Assembly (NCBI RefSeq): GCF_020080835.1
Contig: NC_058167.1
Location: 9,580,957 to 9,644,956, forward strand
Direction: 5' to 3'
Length of the DNA: 64,000 bases
Origin: Cotesia glomerata
Taxonomy: Eukaryota > Arthropoda > Insecta > Hymenoptera > Braconidae
This document shows positions 1-12,082 of this stretch, piece by piece. The position numbers and the translations under genes were made by a program. Position 1 is the first letter of the stretch, and every line of letters begins with the position of its first letter. The notes beneath the pieces are model-generated. The model ran no database searches. It was not told the DNA's origin and saw nothing but the letters and a program-made list of their open reading frames with translations.

Positions 1-504
1 ATAACACCCACTTCTAATCTACAAACTGGATTTCCCTCGATTACGTTGTACCTTGATTCCTCTAGATGACAGTTAATTTCTGGCGAATCAACTCGTCAAC
101 ATCCTATTTTACAACTTTTAACGATACACTCTCGGATAGTTTTCTCGAAATTGCCTCATGCTTGACCTATTTTTCTCTTTTGGTCATTATTATCTCGATT
201 GCGCAATTTGGAGAATTTTTTTTTCACACAAAAAAAAGTAAACCGTAATAAATAATAGTCGATTTATAATAAGTAATGATCAGCTGCTAAAAATTACCAT
301 TTCAAACAATAAAATCGTGATTTTACTATTCACTTTATAATATTTATCATTTAAACGCTATAATTTATTCTTTAAATGGAAGAAAATACTATTTCAAACA
401 GTAATATTCGCTATGTGAATGTCGAAAATGTTAAAGTATAATAATTAAGAATTTTAACTTTGATATTTATCATTTCGTATCTAAAAAATGATCGTATGAT
501 ACGT

Positions 505-1178
505 AAAAAGTTTGGAAAATCCAAAAGTGCACGCCTCATAACGCTCATTCATTTTTTAAGAAAAAAATTAGTTGTGTAATTGATTAAAAAAAAAAATTAT
601 AACTAAGTAATTTCTTACAGAGTATTTTTTATTTTTTTTTTAAATATCGGCAACCTTTTTTCTTGTCATATGCGCACGCAGTCTAAAAAAATCTAGCATG
701 ATCAAGTGGTGCCATAGTTTTCACGTGACAAATAAGAAAAGTTCGTTTGGCTTTGTACGGTTGTATTGTAGTGAATTTTAATAAAAATTCAATTTAAAAA
801 AAAATACGTAAACTAGGCCACTGATATGAAATACGGATCCAGTTCATCGAATTCTTAAACTAATAAAAAAGGTCCGGTCTTGAAATATCAATTTGTTCGG
901 GAGTAATCGTTGGTACATCCAAAATGGGGTGACATCTGGACGTCCACGTAAAATTTTTTTCAAAACGTTTTTTTTTTCAAAACAGCAACATGAAATGACT
1001 TTAGAAAGTAAAAGATGGTTTAATTTAAGTGTTTTTTCGGTGTACATCTAGTTATATCATTGTATAAGTATAATATGGTTGTGATAGAAGCATTTAAAGA
1101 TCACAAAATTGCTTGACCTTGACGAGTCGAGTATAAAGCACAACCTCACGCGCTTCGCGCTATGAGGCGTGCAAAAGT
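505..1178 (-). mobile_element. Family D element (ends near GCACGCCTCATA)
   Basis: About 670 bp, bounded by GCACGCCTCATAACGC on the left and GCGCTATGAGGCGTGC on the right. Near-identical to 36327-37007 and, reversed, to 33388-34475. A short minus-strand frame (starting MYTEKTLKLNHLLLSK) is shared with the 36-kb copy but diverges after a frameshift, so it is a remnant at best. Confidence 0.75.
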
Positions 1179-1408
1179 ATAAAACAAAGTTACTAAATTT
1201 CTAATACAAGCAAGGTCAATATTTACAAAGTAAAATGGTAAATTTTAAACGCAATGCTAAAAATCAAACTATAATTATTGACTTGCTTGGACTGATAAAA
1301 TGTATATTTTTAGAGTAGAATTTTTACTGTTTCAAGGGTTAAATTCTCCCAGAGTGAGAACCCCTTCTCCTCATCTGAGTTCCCCTTCTCCTCATAGTAT
1401 GCACTATA

Positions 1409-1856
1409 CAGGGTGTCCCAGAAGTAACGGACGCCATTGTAGCATCTGACGAAAAAAATAATTCTGAGACGAAAAGTCCTTAGCCATTTTTTAATTAGAC
1501 GCATAGATAATTAATTATTAATTAAAGTAACGTCGCTTTATGTGTTAGAGAGAGAGCGTCAGTGTCCAGTAGAGTATGTGGCAAACAAAGACACAACTAA
1601 CTGTATGACTAACTAGCTACTATAGTTAACGTAGTCACACATATTTACTTACACATTCACACGTGCAAGCGTCTTCGTTTGGAACGCACTTGACTGGACA
1701 CTGGTGCTCTCTCTTTAACGCATAAAAGGACATTATTTTAATTAATAATTAATTATCTATGCGTCTGATTAAAAAATGGCTAAGGACTTTTCGTCTCAGA
1801 ATTATTTTTTTTTTATCAGATGCTACAATGGCGTCCGTTACTTCTGGGACACTCTG
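1409..1856. mobile_element. Foldback MITE with CAGGGTGTCCC ends and TA duplication (Tc1/mariner-like)
   Basis: Begins CAGGGTGTCCCAGAAGTAAC and ends with its inverted counterpart GGGACACTCTG, flanked by TA on both sides. Terminal inverted repeats extend about 190 bp, including the CGTCCGTTACTTCTGGGACA and the ATAATTAATTATCTATGCGT stretches. The centre is unique and there is no transposase. Confidence 0.85.
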
Positions 1857-1902
1857 TATATTGAAATGGCAATTGTTACTGTGTGAAACTGTAATTTTTT
1901 AA

Positions 1903-2621
1903 GGAGGTTCGAGCAAATCTAATGTAAAAAATAATTCCAACTTTGAGCTTTGAAATTAAGTATACGTATAAATAAATACGTCATTTATTTAATCCCAAAA
2001 TTTTAAAAAGATTCACCGTTTAGTTACTTAGATATTAAATTTAAAAAATCACATATTTTATCTCCTTATACACGGGCTCTTATGGCGGACAAACTTTTGT
2101 CGAGACTTTAATTATTTTTTTCAACATTAACCTCCCAACTTTAACGGATAAAAAACTATACACAAGAAACTTGGATTATTGCAAAATATAAAAACAATTC
2201 AATAATAATACATTACCGATATAATTTTTGAAATATTTAAAGTCAAATTTTATGTTTGTAATTCGTTTATCGTCAGCCATTTATTCGAATAAAGATTTGA
2301 CAACATCGCGTCAACAGCTGAGAAAAAAGAAAAGGATAGAAATATAGTTACAGAGAGAGAAATGTTTAACTCACACACTCATCCACGTCTCTGTTATAGG
2401 TATAATCAAGCGCGCTATTGCCAAATCTGTTTATTCCGGCAAGTAATAAATACGAAAGTCATTTTATTACTTTACTATATTAAGTAAGTAAAAATCATAA
2501 ATTATTAAATTGGTTAAATTATTTTAAATTAAAATAAAGAATTTTGACGAATATATAGGAAGACTAAAATTTAAAAAAAATTTTAACATTATTTTGACTC
2601 ATTAGTTACGCTCGAACTTCC
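1903..2621. mobile_element. TTAA-flanked element (family F), copy 1
   Basis: Flanked by TTAA (1899-1902 and 2622-2625), with ends GGAGGTTCGAGC and GCTCGAACTTCC. About 720 bp and nearly identical in reverse orientation to 21083-21805. TTAA targets are used by piggyBac and Kolobok elements; no transposase is present. Confidence 0.85.
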
Positions 2622-2823
2622 TTAAGATGACAGAGTCGTTATTTACTATAGTGACAGCTACTAATCACTTATTTTCGATATTAAATTATAAATTGTGGCT
2701 TTTTCACTTTCTACATTGTTCTGTAATATTAATATTTTTGCCACCCTAATGTCCGCTGTACTGTTTAAAACTATAAAAATTAACAGGAATCCGAGTAAAT
2801 TTTACAGTTTACTTTTTTCCGTG

Positions 2824-3695
2824 CACGATTTACCGACGAAAAATTTTTTTTACGATTTACATCCGCTAGAAGGCGTGGTAAAAAGTATCGATGCGCCATT
2901 TTGAGAATAAATTTTCTGGGCCAAAATGGTAGATCGCTGAAACTTTTTTTTTTATCAAAAAATTTTCTTTATTGCAAATAATTATTTTATAAAATTTTGT
3001 TTTTTTTAGTACAGAAAGTTTATAGGAATTTTTTTTATTTTTTACGACAAAAAAGTTTAAGAACATTATATCACGTAAAATAATTAGAGTGTAAGTGATA
3101 CGAAGATATAAAATAGGGGCTGCGCTGTCGAGACAAACATAAAAAAGATAGCCGTGTAACAATAGGGCGAAAAAATGTTTAAAAGTGTTTTCCCTCCCAG
3201 ATAAAACCCTTACAATTCGTTGGATTTTTCTGTCAGTTCCACGTCAAATTACACGGGTGCTCTCGCTATCTCTTCCAAGGTTAGGATTTTTCAACTATTT
3301 TCAGAGTAATTTTTTCGCATCAGTTAGTGTACAATTTTAGTGAAATTTACAAATAAGTGATTAAAAAAAAAAAAATAGGCTGGTGAATAATTAAAAATAT
3401 TTCGTTGAATAATTTTCAGCTTGATCGAGATGAATGTGTTTTTGGTTGAATTGACAGTATTGATGAGCTTCAATAATTCCCAGTCGATAAAATTGATTAA
3501 TTTTTGGGTGATTGAGTTCTCTATTAATTGCTAAAATTATATTCAATTGTGTTTAAATTGTAAACGAGCTTAATTTTATTGCAAGAATGAAGAATGGAGA
3601 ATTATTTGAGGGACATTTATCATTTAAGAGTTTCTGGAGATTGAAGGACTTGTCAATAGTTAATTTTAGAAGAAACTAATCGAAATTTATTTTAT
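2824..3695. other. Unannotated stretch, no gene recognised
   Basis: AT-rich, mostly non-repetitive. Around 3190-3345 is somewhat GC-richer and contains a TCAGTTAGT initiator-like sequence (about 3320), which could be a promoter but has no coding sequence I can tie to it. The frame at 2866-3162 is not convincing. Confidence 0.3.
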
Positions 3696-4050
3696 TTTCT
3701 TTCCCGCTTCACAGCATTATTTATATTTGTAAAAATACTTGCCGTAAGATGGACGGTGTGGCTTAATGTATATAGAATAAGCGAAAGGAAATTTAGTATA
3801 GACCGGATAGCTCAAATGGTAGAGTAGCCGACATGTCTTCGGAAGGTTCTGGGTTCGAATCCCAGTCCGAGCTATCTAATAATTTTTTCTCGCATATTCT
3901 ATAAACTCACATTAAGATGATCCTCTCCACATTCCTTTCTCAATCCTTCCCTACCAATATCCTGTTACGTGAATGTGGAACGCTTCACGTAATAATTACC
4001 GTAACTCCTATTCTTTCCCGCTTCACAGCATTATTTATATTTGTAAAAAT
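3695..4050 (+). repeat. 42-bp direct repeats bracketing a tRNA-like sequence
   Basis: The sequence TTCTTTCCCGCTTCACAGCA, continuing ttatttatatttgtaaaaat, occurs at about 3698-3737 and again at about 4011-4050. Between them lie the tRNA-like sequence at 3801-3873 and a short inverted repeat (TATAGAATAAGCG against CGCATATTCTATA). The motif GTGGAACGCTTCACG is also duplicated at the right edge. Confidence 0.65.
3801..3873 (+). tRNA. tRNA-like sequence, probably a pseudogene or SINE head
   Basis: It has a D arm GCTC...GAGT and an anticodon arm CCGA-CATGTCT-TCGG. The T arm is perfect: CTGGG-TTCGAAT-CCCAG. The acceptor pairing GACCGGA/TCCGAGC has two mismatches, and position 33 is A instead of U (apparent anticodon TGT, Thr), which argues against a functional tRNA. 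It sits in a foldback with flanking inverted repeats. Confidence 0.5.
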
Positions 4051-5351
4051 GTGGAACGCTTCACGATTTTGCGTATCATCCAGACTACAAAATACAAAGA
4101 ATAGAATACCCCTTAAAGATCGACTGAAGAATTGACTCAATTTTGGAAGATGAATTTTTTAAATTACAAGTGAAATGTATTTTAACCCTCTGAAATTTTA
4201 ATTTTAGTTTTTAAAATATCCGAAATATGCCACGAATGGAAAATCCAAGATCATTAAATCTGAAATTCACTCCTCATTATAAATTAAACGTCAGGTAAAT
4301 TCAAAGATCCAAAATCTCCAATTACGGTGAACGTCACACCATTTCTTCGTTTAGAGAAATAATAAACTAATTTGCTTTCAACAAAAACGCAGACGCAGTA
4401 AAATCCGAGTTTGGAGTTAGTGGATTTTCCTCTCGGAGCTGGCTGGGAATTAGGATGGAGTTTAGTTAGAGAAGAGGGTTGATAAAACTAGAAAAGGGAT
4501 TGGACGCGTGGACTTTTGAAGTTTATTTTCCGAGTGTGATGAGAAGCTTAAGCTCTTCGAAAGCAGATACTACACACTACACACTGCCGTTATATACTTT
4601 CGTGCTTTCTACCCTTATAAACTCACCCCAGCATCTCCGGAGATAAAAAAAACAGCCTTAAAATATCTAATTAAGCTCAATGAGCCCAATGAGCCGTAAC
4701 TTGAGCCTCAATTCAACTCTTCGTTCATATAATACATGACCTACTAACTAAAGCTTAATGACTTTTGTATTCTTCATAATTCATTTCAAACTCTCAAGAA
4801 GTTCTCAAGAGCCGAGAAAAAATTTTTCTTTTCTTATATTCCAGATTTCTAACTTTAGAAAGCACTTCAGTCGTTAAAAACTAATTATTTAAAGATTTTA
4901 CACGGCCCATCTTACCCCGCTAACTGATTTTTGCACTCTGACCTATGAATACCAGGGTTGCCAGATGCAGCGACTTATTGCCATTTAGGCTACTTTTAAC
5001 AAGGCTCGGCGACTAAAATGTTATTGAAGGCGACTCGTCGCCGATAGGCGACTTTTGAAATTAAACAACAGAACGAAAATTTTTTTTTTATTATTTTTAT
5101 AAAAATTAATAAAGACTACGAAGAATTTTATCACAGTTTTTATGTTTCATGAATACTACTTAAAATTTAGACATGTTTATGTTAATTTAAATATTTGTGG
5201 AATAATTTTAATAAGCTTTGTGATGATTTTCAGTTCAAAACGTATAATTGTACACTTTTAGAATGAGAAAGATAATAATTTAATTTAATGCCGATGACTG
5301 ATTACCTGAGTGATTTAATCACAACATTACTATTGAAAGTATATATAATAT
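4051..5351. other. Unannotated stretch, no gene recognised
   Basis: Mostly non-repetitive AT-rich DNA. At 4950-5060 there is a GC-richer patch with repeated GGCGACT/GCGACTT words beginning CAGGGTTGCCAGATG, which looks like a fragment of an unidentified repeat. No exon seen. Confidence 0.3.
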
Positions 5352-5353
5352 TA

Positions 5354-6360
5354 GGCTGTCCGTTATTTACCAATTTGGTTTTTGACTTAGCAGCGCCCCT
5401 AAAATTTTTAGTTCGTGATCTAGGGGAAGGACGGGCAAAACGGATATGTTAATTTGAAAATGAAATAACAAATATATATTACAATCATATCCATTCTTAA
5501 CTTTGGCTAATAATTTTTGGGTAATTGAAGTTTATAATTAAAGTAAAATAAAAATAATAACAAAGAAATTCTTCTTCGAAATTAAAAAAAAAGTCAACAT
5601 TATCCGTTTTGCCCTACCAGGGCGGGCAAAATGAATACTCAGGTCGCATAAAACGAATACTGATTGAAAATACATTTCAATCAAAACAATCGTCGCAAAA
5701 ATATCAACCGCGTCCTGAATATGAAGAAAAAAAATCAAATCTGCATCGTCCTTAACAACATTAAACTAAGTACTGTATACTTACGATTTAAAATTTTTTT
5801 TTTCCTAAATTTCAATATTTATAAAAAAAAAATTCCCACAAGTATGCAAAACCAATGCTTTATCGATAACGGTAAGTGTAGTTACATAATAGATTGATAG
5901 ATTGCTGTCTAAAATGTTTCTATCGACCGACCAGCGATTTAAAACGATTATTCATTTTACCCACCCTCTCCGTCTTGCCCGTCCGTCCCCTAATAAAAAA
6001 TATCAGACCCATATAAGCCCTTAATATTGATATTAAACCGTACCACAAAGACGATACATTTCCCATTTAAATAATTTTGGGTTTTGGCACGTTTTACAAT
6101 TAATTTTTTTGTTTCTATGCCAGTCCATATATGGCACTGGTAAACAAGTATTTTTGTAGAAAATTGAACGTTCTATACATAGAAACAAAAAACGTACCAG
6201 AACCCCATGTTATTTAAATGAGAAATGTATCGTCTTTGTGGCACGGTTCAATATCAATATTAAGACCTTATACGGGTCTGATATTTTTTATTAGGTCACG
6301 AACTAAAAATCTAATGCGCACTGCAAAGTCAAAAACCAAATTGGTAAATAACGGACACCC
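5354..6360. mobile_element. TA-flanked foldback transposon with GGCTGTCCGTTATTTACC ends
   Basis: Ends GGCTGTCCGTTATTTACC and GGTAAATAACGGACACCC are flanked by TA. The long inverted arms include CAAATTGGTTTTTGACTT and the CGATACATTTC / GAAATGTATCG block. A second foldback is inserted at 5423-5990. Without it the element is about 440 bp. Tc1/mariner-type target; no coding sequence. Confidence 0.85.
5423..5990. mobile_element. Nested TA-flanked element with GGGGAAGGACGGGC ends
   Basis: About 570 bp bounded by GGGGAAGGACGGGCAAAACG and its inverse, flanked by TA, inserted inside the foldback at 5354-6360. Contains further copies of GGGCAAAA/TTTTGCCC. Short internal frames (5538-5897) look non-coding. 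Confidence 0.8.
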
Positions 6361-6548
6361 TAATATATCATATGAGTTAATTTATCTAAACTAATTTTAT
6401 GATGAAAATTTCACTTCATAAAATTTACTTGAATTTTGTATTCTAACTTATAATTTTGTTTAACGATAATAATTTTATAATTCTCAATAAACCAGATTTG
6501 AAAAAAAAATTTTATTTGAATCCGTATATCCGCACAAAGTTTATTCCG

Positions 6549-6820
6549 CACTGATAAAAGAATTTGTTTATAGTTAAAAATATTTGTTGATATTTAATAA
6601 ATCATTTATAAGAGACCACTTTTTAGCCCTTAACAAATATTTCTTAGTATTTAAAAAGATTTATTAATATTTAATAAATGAATATCAGATTTATTAAATA
6701 CAAACAAATCACTTTAAATACTAAAAAATATTTGTTTAATACTAAAAAGTGGTCTTTAATAAATGATTTATTAAATATTAAAAAATATTTTTAACTATAA
6801 ACAAATCCTTTTATAAATGC
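6549..6820. mobile_element. CACTG-ended MITE (family B), copy at 6.5 kb
   Basis: Left end CACTGATAAAAGAATTTG; the interior is the family's AT-rich inverted repeat made of AATAAATATTTG-type words; a decayed right end lies near 6820. Related to copies at 32972, 35965, 37376 and 45581. Confidence 0.7.
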
Positions 6821-7239
6821 GGATGTACGGAAAGTCTATAATTCGGGAAAAAATAAAGTTGTTAAAAAAATTTTTTTTCACCTCTTCTGAACTATACTCT
6901 CTGCACGGAAAAAAGTAGACTAAAATTCACTCGGATTCCGGTTAGTTTTTATAATTTCAAACAGTACAGCGGACATCGGGGTAGCAAAAATATAAATATT
7001 ACAGAACGTAACGTAGAAATTGTAAAAGCCACAATTTATAATTTAATATTGAAAATAATTGATTAGTAGCTGTCACTATAGTAAATAACCACTCTGTTAT
7101 CTTAAAAAATTACAGTATCAAGCAGTAAAAATTGCCGTTTTCATATATAGTCCATTCAATGAGGAGAAGGGGAACTCAGATGAAAGAGAAGGGGGTTTCA
7201 CTCTAGGAGAATTTAACATTTCGATACTGCCATTCTAAT

Positions 7240-7456
7240 ACGTCGTATCCCACAAAATTTGACAAATTGACTTTTTTTGAAAAATGAAATCATAACAATA
7301 TTATGCAAGTCATATCAAAATTTTAAAGGTCAAATAGTTTAATAACTATTTTTAAATAAATATTTTCATCTGTCGAACCCCATTTAATCAATGTTCAAAA
7401 TTAATCGTTTTTACCGTCTGCTGAAAAATTTTCTAAATGTGGGATACGACGTATTA
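7240..7456. mobile_element. Short MITE with CGTCGTATCCCACA ends
   Basis: About 215 bp bounded by ATACGTCGTATCCCACA and TGTGGGATACGACGTAT, inserted in family A copy 2. No coding content. Confidence 0.7.
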
Positions 7457-7606
7457 GAATGGCAGTATCGATTTGAAACAATAAAAATTCGAATCTTAAA
7501 ATATACATTTTACCAGTCCAACCAAGTCAATAATTATAGTTTGATTTTTAGCGTTGCGTTTAAAATTTACCATTTCACTTTGTAAATGTTGACGTTGCTT
7601 GTATTA

Positions 7607-8671
7607 AAAATCTGAACAAAAACAGTTTCACTGTAAAAAAATCGCGCCGAGTCCACGTTCATAAAACTATTAAGAAAAAAAAATTTGTTTTTTTCTTTAC
7701 AAAAAGATATAAAATTAAAAAATTAAAAAATCCAAGTAACCGATATGATTGTTTATGATTTTCGGAAACTAAGAAAAATTTTGTTGTAAATTTAAAAATT
7801 AAAAAAAAAATTTTGTAACGTATTTAGTGTGCGCGGTTGCAAAATATTTTAATACTTTTAATGAAATTCGTAAAATCTATTTACTAGACTTTAAAAAAAT
7901 TGAAATACACAATGACGCACACCAAGTACGTTCCAAAAATTTTTTTAAAATTTTTAAATTTACAACAAAATTTTTTTTAATTTCCGAAAATCATAAACAA
8001 TCATATCGGTTACTTGGATTTTTAATTTTTAATTTTTATATCTCTTTGTAAAGAAAAACAAATTTTTTTTTCTTAATAGTTTTATGAACGTGGACTTGGC
8101 GCGATTTTTTTACAGTGAAACTGTTTTTGTTCAGATTTTAGTATTTTTTGTAATTATAATAAAAATTTACAATTGATACCAACTTAAATCTCGCGTTAGC
8201 TGCATTTTTTATAGCAAACTATCCTCTTGAAGCTAGTTTATGTAAAAATAATTCCAACGCACCCTGGCGGGTGTAGATGCAAGCTGTGAAATATCTTTTT
8301 TTAACTGTAGTTTCCCATCTAATGAAGGATTACTATGCATTCTCGAATTATTTAGTCTGTGGCAGATCACTTTGCCCATCGAAAAAAAGTCAGGATCGAA
8401 ATTTTTGCTCTGCTATAGTTTGTGCTGATTAAATTTAGTAATTTCAAGTAGATTAATTGTTATAAGTGAATATAATTAATTAATAACAGTAAAATAAAGT
8501 ATGAATTACTGTTATAATATACAATTTAGGAAAAAAAGTATCGTGGAATTAAATAAAATTTTGTAACCTCAAAATACCGTTCTGCTTACAGTAAACATAG
8601 TCGGTAGTCTGGCGCTCCGTTGACAACGGATTTGAACGGAACTTGGCGCCAGATTCTACCGAATCTGTGGA
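7607..8671. mobile_element. Composite element: foldback I (7607-8139) plus segment J (8140-8671)
   Basis: Part I is a large foldback whose arms carry AACAAAAACAGTTTCACTGT and AGTCCACGTTCATAA. Part J contains the GGCGCCAGATTCTACCG hairpin. The same two parts occur together, inverted, at 59497-60538, so they behave as one mobile unit. Part I alone (right part) recurs at 39388-39717. Confidence 0.75.
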
Positions 8672-8776
8672 TTTAGTAACTTTATTTTATATTTTTTACA
8701 TATCATGCGATCATTTTTTAGGTACGAAATGATAAATATCAAAGTTAAAATTCTTAATTATTATATAATAATTATT

Positions 8777-9980
8777 GTGTAAAAAAAATTTATTCCTAAG
8801 GGATGCCTCAGGAATCCCGCATCAGGAACGTCCCGCTCGTGAGACGGATAGGAACTATGAACGGAAGATTGACGGGACATATTAAAATATTGAAAGTAGC
8901 CGAACGAGTCTTGAAAACCTGAAAATGATCTACGAGAAAATTCAGAGTAGTTTCAGGTGTTTTTTCGGAATATAAAAAATTATAAAAGTGCCGCGGAAAT
9001 TCCTGCAAATAACCTGAGGCTAAGTTTAGGATAGTTTTAAGTACTTTTGCGGAATACAAAAGTAATAATAGCACCACTGAAATCCCTATAAATGGCCTAA
9101 GGGCTAATTCAAGTCCTGCAAATGGTGTTTCAGGTTCTTTTTCAGAATATAAAAAATTATAGAAGTGCCGCTGAAATTCCTACAAATAACTCTAAGTAAA
9201 ATTGAGGATAGTTACCGGTTCATCTCTGGTATAAATAAAAATAACTTAAGTTATAATTTTACCGACACTTTTATAATTTTTTATAGTCCGAAGAAAAACC
9301 CGAAACTCCTTTAAATTATCCCACAGGTCATTTCCAGGTTTTTCAACGGTACTTTTATCATTTTTGTATCCCGCAAAAGAACCTGAAACTCCCCTAAATT
9401 ATCCCCGAGATCATCTGCAAGAATGGTAGCGGTACTTTACTTATTTTTTTTATACTACAGATGAACCGGCAACTATCCTGAATTTTTCTTCAGGTCATTT
9501 ACAGGACTTTCAGCGGTACTTCTATAATTTCTTATATTCCGAAGAAGAACCTGAAACTTCCTTTAATTATTCCACAGGTCATTTGCAGGACTTTCAGCGG
9601 TACTTTTATCGTTTTTGTATCTCGCAAAAGAACCTGAAACTACCTCGAATTAGTCCTTTGGTCATTTACAGGGATTTCAGCGGTGCTATTATTAATTTTG
9701 TATTCTGCAAAATTATTTGAAACTATCCTAAACTCAACCTCAGGTTATTTGCAGGAATTTCCGCGGCACTTTTATAATTTTTTATATTCTGAAGAAAAAC
9801 CTGAAACTACCCTGAATTATCTCGTAGATCATTTTTAGGTTTTCAAGGCTTTTTCGGCTACTTCCGATATTTTAATATGTCCCGTCAATCGTCCGCTCAT
9901 AGTTCCTGTCCGTCTCACGAGCGGGACGTTCCTGATGCGGGATTCCTGAGGCATCCCTTAGGAATAAATTTTTTTTACAC
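8777..9980. mobile_element. Giant foldback element with internal tandem subrepeats
   Basis: Arms of nearly 600 bp are inverted copies of each other. The outer part includes ATTCCTAAGGGATGCCTCAG, CCCGCATCAGGAACGTCCCG and CTCGTGAGACGGATAGGAAC. Each arm contains several degenerate ~120-bp units built on CCTGAAACT, CAGGTCATTTGCAGGA and TTTCAGCGGTACTTTTAT. Inserted in family A copy 2. No transposase. Confidence 0.85.
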
Positions 9981-10196
9981 GGGATACTTCAACATTTTCG
10001 ACATTTACATAGCAAATATTACTGTTTGAAATAGTATTTTCTCCCATATAAAGTATAAATTGTAGCATTTGAATGATAAATATTATAAAGTGATTAGTAA
10101 AATCACGATTTTACTGTTTGAAATGCTAATCTTTAGCAGTTGATCATTACTTATTTTAAATCGACTATTATTTATTACAGTTTACTTTTTTCCGTG

Positions 10197-11200
10197 TGTA
10201 GCACCGGTGAAAAATTTCTTTATTTCCCGTGCTCTAAAGGGACTTTGACCGCAAATTTAGATCAAATAAATTTGCTCATATGTCAGAACGAGATCAAAGT
10301 TATTGACCAGACAAACAAACGTCACTGGCAATTAATCGTTCGGCAGTGAACAGTGAACATCTAAGTGGATATCTGAATCAAAGGATCAATGACTATGAGT
10401 TATAAGAACATTTTCTGGCTTATGAAGTTTAGTTTCAGCCAATTACGGGGCAGAGTTACCTCTGGCAATCATGTTCGAATCCTCAGGAGATTTTGCACCT
10501 AATGCACTGGATTCTTCGATCGAGGTTATAACGAGTTTCGGTAATTACTGTATCCCCTGGAGGTTAAATTAAAAGTACTTGTTACAACTACTTTTATAGC
10601 ATTTCTACGACAAACGTCACTTTAGTTTCACTGAAAGTTTGCGTTATTTTTTCCGATATTGATCATCTCGGTTAATGATCAGTTGGTGATTGGGTTTTTT
10701 AATTTAAAAGTATTACTTGAGAAAAATGAGGAATTATTAAAAAAGTTTAAACTTTTAAGTGATCGTTGGTAGGTGATTGGAAATAGTCTATGGCTACAAT
10801 CTATAGCGTGTAAGTATGTAAGGTAGTTCGGTTGAATGATGATTAAATTAATAGACCTTTGTTTGTGACTTTCCGAATAGAAACTTTTCGAGGATTTATT
10901 ATTGAAGAAATCCAATCGGTTTATATGGAGTGGAAGTTACGCAGGCTACAGACATTTTGTAATATCCTCTATTTTATTTGATCTAATGCTATTGAACTTT
11001 AGGAAATTGATTTATTGTTATGTTATAATAGAGATGACATCATCGAAAAAGGAAGTGTTATACTCAGCAATTTTTTTTAAAAGTTTTTTCATATTTTTTT
11101 TTAAAGCTTCGCACTTTTTAAGTATTGATTTTTGAGGTCAAAATTTTATTATCTTAAAATATTATTTGACAAAGTTAAATTAAAATCTTTAAATTTATAT
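10197..11200. other. Unannotated stretch, no gene recognised
   Basis: 10200-10620 is GC-richer than average and apparently single-copy. I found no splice-bounded open frame in it. 10620-11200 is AT-rich with no repeat signature that I can name. Confidence 0.3.
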
Positions 11201-12082
11201 TAATAAAAGGAGAGCCGGTTTTTTTGTCCGGTTATACTGCGAAAACTATTGAACCGATCGGAATAATACTTATACCATAAGATGCAGTGTGTTTCGGAAA
11301 AGGTTTTAGTATATGATATGTTGGTGATTACTTATCCGGAAGCTATATTTTTTTGACTTAGAAATAATGAATTTTTATTGTAACTAAATTTATTCTATTC
11401 GATTGTCATTTATTTCAAATAAATTTTTTAATTCTACACGGAGAGAAAAATACGGAAATCATTCCAAAAATTTGAATGATATGTTTTCCTATACCATTTT
11501 AGGAGCGATTACTTAAATTATGGGAATTGTACTCATAATTTTTGGGAAATGTTACTATAATTATGGGAATGGTTCCTATAATTATAGGAACGATACCTAT
11601 AATTATACACTGATAGAAGGATTTAGTACGGAGTACTAAACTGATTTAGTAACAAAATTTTTATTCATTTATTTAGGAGAAACCAATATTTTGTACCCAT
11701 CAATATTATTTGTTACAGTTTAATAAATGATTTCTTTGTATGAACAAAGCCTTATTACATGGAAATAAATATTTAGTTCTACTAAATAATATTTAGTAAC
11801 AGGTACTAAATATTTCTTTGGCAAGTATTGTCGGTAGGTGGCTATGCTTTAATTCCAATGTTTATGTGATGCATAACCTATTAACTAACTTAGATTATTT
11901 TATTCAGCACGATTTTGGGAGATTTATTAAACCTTTAAAAACACACATACTCTCAATAAATATCCTCTATTTATGTCTTTCCTCAGTGGAGTTTAGTTTA
12001 AATTTTTTAATTTGTCTATTATTGATGTGTTAAAAGCTTGTTCAATTTTTAATTTTACAAATGTCTCAAACGAAAAAATATA

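Larger units (their letters stand above)
225..2823 (+). mobile_element. CACGG-ended element (family A), copy 1, carrying three later insertions
   Basis: Right end ATTTTACAGTTTACTTTTTTCCGTG, paired with a decayed left end near 225. The body matches the intact ~757-bp copies at 47712 and 62763. The excess length is explained by three nested elements at 505-1178, 1409-1856 and 1903-2621. No coding capacity. Confidence 0.75.
6904..10196 (-). mobile_element. CACGG-ended element (family A), copy 2, with three nested elements
   Basis: Starts CACGGAAAAAAGTAGAC and ends CTTTTTTCCGTG, flanked by the 2-bp duplication TG. The body is the reverse complement of the intact copies. Insertions at 7240-7456, 7607-8671 and 8777-9980 account for the extra ~2.5 kb. 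Confidence 0.85.

Noticed and set aside
10140..11135. Several 70-80 codon frames in the 10-11 kb region
   Set aside because: AT-driven composition, no splice or domain evidence, and one starts inside a transposon end.
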